Part shown: positions 58,483-64,000 of the stretch, one piece after another
How positions within the stretch are numbered: position 1 is the first letter of the stretch
Layout of the letters: each line of letters begins with the position of its first letter
Source: Stenotrophomonas raiganjensis (SeqCode)
GTDB taxonomy: Bacteria > Pseudomonadota > Gammaproteobacteria > Xanthomonadales > Xanthomonadaceae
Assembly (NCBI RefSeq): GCF_030658505.1
Contig: NZ_JAUTXR010000169.1
Location: 27,814-91,813 of the forward strand
Direction: 5' to 3'
Length of the DNA: 64,000 nucleotides
Notes under the pieces: model-generated
Seen by the model: the letters and a program-made list of their open reading frames with translations, nothing else
Database searches by the model: none
Told to the model about the DNA's origin: nothing
Translations under genes and position numbers: made by a program

Positions 58483-59370
58483 ATGCGTTCCCTGCTCGCC
58501 TGCTCTGCGTTGTTGCTGTTGCCGCTGTCGGCACTCGCTGCCGATGCACCGAACTGCAAGTTCTCCGCCACCCGCGCGTTGAAGCTGGATCTGGCCGGTG
58601 CCAAGGCGGTGGTATTCGAGGTCAACCAGCATGACCTGAAGATCACCGCCAGCGCCGGCGGTGGCCAGCTCGAAGGCCGCGCCTGCGCCTCCAGCCAGGA
58701 ATGGCTGGACCAGTTGGTGCTGGACCAGCGGAAGGTCGATGACAAGCTGGTGGTGAGTCTGCGTCGCGAGGGTCGCTCGCCCAGCATCAGCATCGGCAAC
58801 AGCTACGCCTGGCTGGACGTCCGCGGCAGCGTGCCGGACAACCTGCCGCTGCAGCTGAAGGTCGGCTCGGGCGACGCCAGCGTGGAGAACGCGCAGTCGC
58901 TCAGCGTGGACGTCGGCTCCGGTGACGCCGTCGCCCGCGGCACCCGCGGCAGCATCCACGCGGCAGTCGGCTCGGGCGACCTCAACATCGACGGTGGCAG
59001 CTCGCTGAACCTGCTGTCGCTGGGCTCGGGTGACGTCAATGTGCGCAACATCAACGGTGATGCCAGCACCGGCACCGTCGGCTCGGGTGACCTGAAGATC
59101 ACCGACGTGCGCGGCAATGCACGGCTGGATACCGTGGGCTCGGGCGATATCGAGTTCAAGCGCGTGAAGGGCAGCGTCGAAGTGGGCGTGGTCGGCTCCG
59201 GCGGCGTCGACCTGGCCGACATCGGCGGCAATGTGCACGTCCGCAGCCACGGCTCGGGTGACATCCAGGTGGACGGCGTCGGCGGCAGCCTGACCGTCGA
59301 CCACAGCGGCAGCGGTGATGTCGATCATCGCCATGTCAGCGGCCGGGTCACCCTGCCGCGCAGCAAGTAA
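58483..59370 (+). CDS. secreted GSGD-repeat protein (putative beta-solenoid, DUF4097/GIN-like)
   Basis: The 295-residue product has a signal peptide (MRSLLACSALLLLPLSALAA). After an N-terminal part it consists of nine repeats of 18-19 residues (about residues 128-290) starting VGSGD, with one changed to GSGG in the seventh. The regular turns suggest a short beta-solenoid like GIN or DUF4097 domains. The gene begins 26 bp after the permease and belongs to the operon. It may bind the cell surface or the transporter's substrate; that is inference. It is probably periplasmic. Confidence 0.8.
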   Translation: MRSLLACSALLLLPLSALAADAPNCKFSATRALKLDLAGAKAVVFEVNQHDLKITASAGGGQLEGRACASSQEWLDQLVLDQRKVDDKLVVSLRREGRSPSISIGNSYAWLDVRGSVPDNLPLQLKVGSGDASVENAQSLSVDVGSGDAVARGTRGSIHAAVGSGDLNIDGGSSLNLLSLGSGDVNVRNINGDASTGTVGSGDLKITDVRGNARLDTVGSGDIEFKRVKGSVEVGVVGSGGVDLADIGGNVHVRSHGSGDIQVDGVGGSLTVDHSGSGDVDHRHVSGRVTLPRSK

Positions 59371-59400
59371 TCCTCTTCCAGATACCTCCAGGGGAACATC

Positions 59401-60012
59401 ATGAACCTGTTGCGCCTGTTGCCTGCCACCTTGCTGTGCCTGCCGCTGATCGCCTGCGGCGGCACGTCCTCCGCGCCCGACAAGACCGTCGGCAAGAGCG
59501 TCGCCGAAGCCACCAGCGGCGTCGGCCAGACGGTGAAGGAAGCCCTGGACGATGCCCGCAAGGAGATCGCCCAAGGCAACATCAAGATCTCGGCCGACAA
59601 GCAGCCGCGTGCCGAGATCACGCCGGACGGCCGCCTGCTGATCGCCGGCAAGGAGATCGCGGCCAACGACACCCAGCGCCGTCACCTGCAGGAGTACCGT
59701 GGCCACGTGGTCGCCGTTGCAATGGACGGCATGGATGTCGGCATGGCCGGTGCCAAGCTTGGTGCCAATGCCGCGGGTGAAGCGCTGAAGGGCATCTTCA
59801 GCGGTGACAGCGAAGGGGTGGAGAAGCGCATCAACGCCGAAGCCGCCAAGATCGAGGTCCAGGCCAAGCGCATCTGTGATCGCCTGCCGGCGATGCTGGC
59901 CAGCCAGCAGGCCCTGGCGCGCGAACTGCCGGCCTTCAAGCCGTACGCGACGATGGACCAGAGTGACGTGGACGACTGCGGCAAGAACAACTCGGTCACG
60001 TTCTCCAACTGA
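59401..60012 (+). CDS. lipoprotein of the DUF2884 (YggN) family
   Basis: The 203-residue product has a lipobox LIAC (Cys19) and then a domain resembling DUF2884: KISADKQPRAEITPDGRLLI, YRGHVVAVAMDGMDVGMAGA and a late ICDRLPAMLASQQALARELP segment with Cys. E. coli YggN is its relative; the function is unknown. It is 30 bp after the solenoid gene and probably the last member of the YtrA operon. Confidence 0.82.
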   Translation: MNLLRLLPATLLCLPLIACGGTSSAPDKTVGKSVAEATSGVGQTVKEALDDARKEIAQGNIKISADKQPRAEITPDGRLLIAGKEIAANDTQRRHLQEYRGHVVAVAMDGMDVGMAGAKLGANAAGEALKGIFSGDSEGVEKRINAEAAKIEVQAKRICDRLPAMLASQQALARELPAFKPYATMDQSDVDDCGKNNSVTFSN

Positions 60013-60028
60013 GACAAATCGACGCACC

Positions 60029-60058
60029 CGACCGGCAGCGGCCTTCCGTTGCCGGTCG
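60029..60058 (+). terminator. hairpin after the YtrA operon
   Basis: A 13-bp stem cgaccggcagcgg / ccgttgccggtcg (one G-U pair) has a cctt loop and lies 16 bp after the lipoprotein stop. No T-tract follows, so it is a probable 3' end hairpin but not a classic terminator. Confidence 0.5.
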
Positions 60059-60112
60059 TGCTGCATTGGCGGGCTTACAATGGGGGCCCCGGATGCCCCC
60101 GAACCGAACGCC

Positions 60113-60538
60113 ATGAAGAAGTTGTTCCTGCTGCTGGCCGCCCTGCTCTGCCTGGGCCTGGCCGGCTGTGACAAGGATTACCGCAACCACCGCGCCGAGC
60201 GCGGCAAGCCCAAGATTTCCGTCAGCGAGGGCATGGTCACCGTGCGCCGCCCGCCGGCACCGAACATCATCATCCTCGGCGACGGCACGATGAAGGTGGA
60301 CGAGATCCAGATTCCGCTGGACGGCGGGCAGAAGCAGATGCTGCAGACGATGTTCGGCAAACTGCAGGTGCTGCGCCAGAACACCCTGGTGGCCGCGCCG
60401 GCCGACCCGAACATGCAGCCGGTGAAGATCCAGCCGCCGGAGGGCATGGAGGTGATTCCGGCCGACCTGATCCAGCGCATCCCCGAGTTCAAGGACTACA
60501 CCGACACCTTCGGCAACATCGTCGCCGACCGTCGCTGA
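60113..60538 (+). CDS. small lipoprotein of unknown function
   Basis: The 141-residue product has a lipoprotein signal (MKKLFLLLAALLCLGLAGC, Cys19). The mature part is soluble: SVSEGMVTVRRPPAPNIIIL, GTMKVDEIQIPLDGGQKQML and VIPADLIQRIPEFKDYTDTF. It shows some likeness to the DUF2884 lipoprotein upstream in the block around ISVSEGMVTV, but I cannot assign a family. It is followed directly by a strong terminator. Confidence 0.75.
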   Translation: MKKLFLLLAALLCLGLAGCDKDYRNHRAERGKPKISVSEGMVTVRRPPAPNIIILGDGTMKVDEIQIPLDGGQKQMLQTMFGKLQVLRQNTLVAAPADPNMQPVKIQPPEGMEVIPADLIQRIPEFKDYTDTFGNIVADRR

Positions 60539-60543
60539 AGCAG

Positions 60544-60574
60544 AAACGCCGCCCCCCGGGCGGCGTTTCCTTTT
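60544..60574 (+). terminator. rho-independent terminator
   Basis: The stem aaacgccgcc / ggcggcgttt with a short C/G loop is followed by cctttt. It lies 6 bp after the small lipoprotein stop and abuts the SMAG repeat. Confidence 0.85.
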
Positions 60575-60638
60575 GTAGAGCCGAGCCCGTGCTCGGCTAC
60601 TGCCTGGAACCTGAGCCGAGCATGGGCTCGGCTCTACA
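60574..60638. repeat. SMAG-type inverted dimer repeat
   Basis: Arms tgtagagccgagc and gctcggctctaca with two facing hairpins, the same subfamily as at 571-640 and 18596-18658. It ends 10 bp before the fumC stop codon. Confidence 0.85.
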
Positions 60639-60647
60639 TCCGGCCAA

Positions 60648-62075
60648 TCACCCCCCGCCGCCGCCACCGCCCGCCTGGATGCCACCAGCAGTCAGCGCAG
60701 TCGGGTCCAGCAGGCGACGCAGCTCGGCCTCGTCAAGCCCGCTGTCTTCCAGCGCCACGTCCAGCACCGGGCGCTGTTCCTTGTAGGCACGCTTGGCAAT
60801 CGCCGCTGCCTTCTCGTAGCCGATGATCGGGTTCAGCGCGGTGACCAGGATCGGGTTGCGCGCCAGCGCCTCGGCCACGCGGTCCTCGCGCACCTTCAGC
60901 CCTGCGATCGCGCTGTCGGCCAGCAGCCTGGACACATTGGCCAGCAGGCCGATGCCATCGAGCAGGTTCACCGCGATCAACGGCAGGGTGACGTTGAGCT
61001 GGAAGTTGCCGGTCTGCCCGGCCACGGTGATCGCGGTGTGGTGGCCGATCACCTGCGCGCAGGCCATCACCGTGGCTTCCGGAATGACCGGGTTGACCTT
61101 GCCCGGCATGATCGAGCTGCCCGGCTGCAGTGCCGGCAGTTCGATCTCGCCCAGCCCGGCCAGCGGACCGGCATTCATCCAGCGCAGGTCATTGGCGATC
61201 TTGATCAGTGCCACCGCCAGCGCATTGAGCTGGCCGGACAGTTCCACCGCATCGTCCTGCGCGGCCAGGCCTTCGAACTTGTTCTCGGCGCTGTCGAACT
61301 TGAAACCGGTCTGCTGCTTCAGCGCCTTGGCCACCTGCGCGCCGAAGCGCGGGTCGGCGTTGATGCCGGTACCGATGGCGGTGCCGCCCAGCGGCAACCG
61401 GCGCACGCGCTTGAGGCTGTCTTCGATGCGCTCCTGCGCCGAGGCCAGCTGCGCCGACCACGCACCGAATTCCTGCTCGAAGGTGAGCGGCATCGCGTCC
61501 ATCAGGTGGGTACGGCCGGTCTTGACCACCTTGCGCAGGCTGCGGCCCTTCTTGTCCAGGGTCTTGCGCAGGTGCACCAGCGCCGGCAGCAGCTGCTCGT
61601 GCGTCGCCAGCACCGCCGACACCCGCAGCGCAGTCGGAATCACGTCATTGGAGCTCTGCCCCTGGTTGACGTGGTCATTGGGATGCACGGTGGTCTTGCC
61701 CGCCTTGCCGGCACGGTTGGCCAGCGTGGCGATGACCTCATTGGCATTCATGTTCGACGACGTGCCCGAACCCGTCTGGTAGACATCGATCGGGAACTGC
61801 GCGTCCCAGTTGCCGGCGGCCACTTCGGCGGCAGCGGTCTGGATGGCCTTGGCCACGTTCTTCGGCAGGTGGCCCAGCTCGGCGTTGACGCCGGCGGCTG
61901 CGCCCTTGACCAGGCCCAGGGCGCGGATGAAACCGCGCGGCATGCGCTGGCCCGACACCGGGAAATTCTGCACGGCGCGCTGGGTCTGGGCGCCCCACAG
62001 GGCATCCGCAGGCACCTGCAGCTCGCCCATGCTGTCGTGTTCGATTCTGAAACCCTTGCTTGCAGCTTTGCTCAT
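60648..62075 (-). CDS. fumC: fumarate hydratase, class II
   Basis: FumC is the oxygen-stable fumarase of the citric acid cycle. The 475-residue product has the superfamily signature GSSIMPGKVNPVIPE, the segment TGSGTSSNMNANEVIATLAN, NDHVNQGQSSNDVIPTALRV and GRTHLMDAMPLTFEQE. The Ser of GSSIMPG is the usual catalytic base. The C-terminus ends with an unusual run of Gly residues (GGIQA then seven Gly), which probably has no catalytic role. It stands alone on the minus strand, divergent from purB. Confidence 0.96.
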   Translation of the reverse strand: MSKAASKGFRIEHDSMGELQVPADALWGAQTQRAVQNFPVSGQRMPRGFIRALGLVKGAAAGVNAELGHLPKNVAKAIQTAAAEVAAGNWDAQFPIDVYQTGSGTSSNMNANEVIATLANRAGKAGKTTVHPNDHVNQGQSSNDVIPTALRVSAVLATHEQLLPALVHLRKTLDKKGRSLRKVVKTGRTHLMDAMPLTFEQEFGAWSAQLASAQERIEDSLKRVRRLPLGGTAIGTGINADPRFGAQVAKALKQQTGFKFDSAENKFEGLAAQDDAVELSGQLNALAVALIKIANDLRWMNAGPLAGLGEIELPALQPGSSIMPGKVNPVIPEATVMACAQVIGHHTAITVAGQTGNFQLNVTLPLIAVNLLDGIGLLANVSRLLADSAIAGLKVREDRVAEALARNPILVTALNPIIGYEKAAAIAKRAYKEQRPVLDVALEDSGLDEAELRRLLDPTALTAGGIQAGGGGGGG

Positions 62076-62239
62076 TGCATCAACTCCGCACTACTTCAGT
62101 TGGGGAAAGGGAAGCGGCGGCTGGCAGGGTGTCGCTTCCCGGGCTGGCGGCTGCGGCCACAATACTCCCTTGCCCGCACCATGGGATGACGAGGGCGGGC
62201 CAGATCGTTCCACCTGCACGGCCGTTCTGCGCGCGCAAG

Positions 62240-62313
62240 GGTAGTGCCGGCCGCTGGCCGGCAATCCATGGAATCGAGGGCCGGGCGTGGTTGCCGGCCC
62301 GCGGCCGGCACTA
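62240..62313. repeat. SMAG-type dimer in the fumC-purB gap
   Basis: The left element gtagtgccggcc-gct-ggccggca and the right element tgccggccc-gc-ggccggcactag face each other. GTAG marks the left end; the right end reads CTAG rather than CTAC. It is 56 bp upstream of purB. Confidence 0.75.
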
Positions 62314-62332
62314 GCTGACCGGCACGTCGTAG

Positions 62333-63736
<1,404 letters not shown>

Positions 63737-63879
63737 GGGGTTTCCTTTGCGGCGGCGGCCGCGGGCGCTGCCTGCGGCAGGCAACGGCAACGGCAACAGC
63801 AACTTCAAAGTCAAGAGCGGCTCTGGATTGCTGCTATCTGGGCGGGTCGGGATGGGCCAGCGGGACACGCCGTAAACCT
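63737..63879. other. spacer between purB and the insertion sequence
   Basis: The 143-bp stretch carries a short hexamer array (ggcaac repeated three times, then agcaac) at about 63782-63802. No gene or clear terminator is seen. Confidence 0.5.
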
Positions 63880-64000
63880 GTGGTGGTCAAGTATTTTTGG
63901 ACACTCCCAAAGGGAGTTCAGGCCACCTGCTCTTCACAGAGCGCAGGTGGCACAAGGCCGTTGGCACTGTGTAGCCGACGGTGGTTGTACCAATCCACGA
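63880..64000 (-). mobile_element. IS3-family insertion sequence, right end (runs off the window)
   Basis: The element begins with TGTGGTGGTCAAGTATTTTT, a likely terminal inverted repeat of IS3 type (TG at the tip), then reads into the end of a transposase gene on the minus strand. The left end and direct repeat lie outside the window, so the exact border and subfamily are uncertain. Confidence 0.75.
63919..64000 (-). CDS. IS3-family transposase, C-terminal fragment
   Basis: The last 26 residues read VDWYNHRRLHSANGLVPPAL, then CEEQVA and stop. WYNHxRxHSAxGxxxP is the characteristic end of IS3-family OrfB (DDE) transposases. The rest of the gene lies right of the window, so whether it is intact cannot be judged. 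Confidence 0.8.

Overview
The window is chromosomal DNA of a Stenotrophomonas (Xanthomonadaceae), most likely of the S. maltophilia complex. This rests on high GC with strong G/C third positions, xanthomonad-like gene content, repeated palindromes with a GTAG end that match the SMAG repeats of S. maltophilia, and a GyrA with Gln at position 83. It is mostly core genome. I see no rRNA, tRNA, CRISPR or prophage. The only insertion sequence is a transposase tail at the right edge.

1-14.5 kb, mostly minus strand: start of gyrA, mtnA, a secreted DUF3011 protein, a GNAT gene coupled to epmA, ligA, a plus-strand Tat-signal aminotransferase, zipA, smc, the rpsF-rpsR-rplI operon and an IscA-type Fe-S carrier. 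The aminotransferase breaks up the usual smc-zipA-ligA order.

14.6-25.1 kb, plus strand: asnS, two small unknown genes, a PaiB-like protein, beta-carbonic anhydrase, the lower kynurenine pathway genes (3-hydroxyanthranilate dioxygenase, kynU, kmo), sbcB, a DUF2461 gene, an aldo/keto reductase and a DUF2939 gene. Many neighbours overlap by 1-4 bases. The kynurenine genes lead towards quinolinate and NAD. nadK (minus) and a 5'-nucleotidase (minus) follow.

27.1-31.2 kb is the most unusual part. It holds two tandem paralogous secreted proteins of about 600 residues with a metzincin-protease-like C-terminus. All three zinc-binding histidines are replaced in both copies. Both genes carry the same promoter-region 12-mer at nearly the same distance. 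Then come the large 180-kDa-type NAD-glutamate dehydrogenase (minus) and a divergent TetR-adaptor-RND efflux operon without its own outer-membrane channel.

41.7-54.9 kb: a small membrane protein, an acyl-CoA dehydrogenase, an ArsR-methyltransferase regulator followed by a methionine synthase split into two coupled genes, a 67-bp perfect-armed palindrome, a HcaT-like MFS transporter, an OafA-type acyltransferase with SGNH domain, a DUF2058 protein, slyX, ugd and an FKBP isomerase with a doubled N-terminal domain.

55.0-64 kb: a periplasmic glutathione peroxidase; a YtrA-type GntR operon (small membrane peptide, regulator, ABC ATPase, permease, GSGD-repeat protein, lipoprotein) with a clear promoter and overlapping GGTG-N16-CACC operator; a second lipoprotein; fumC; purB; and the IS end.
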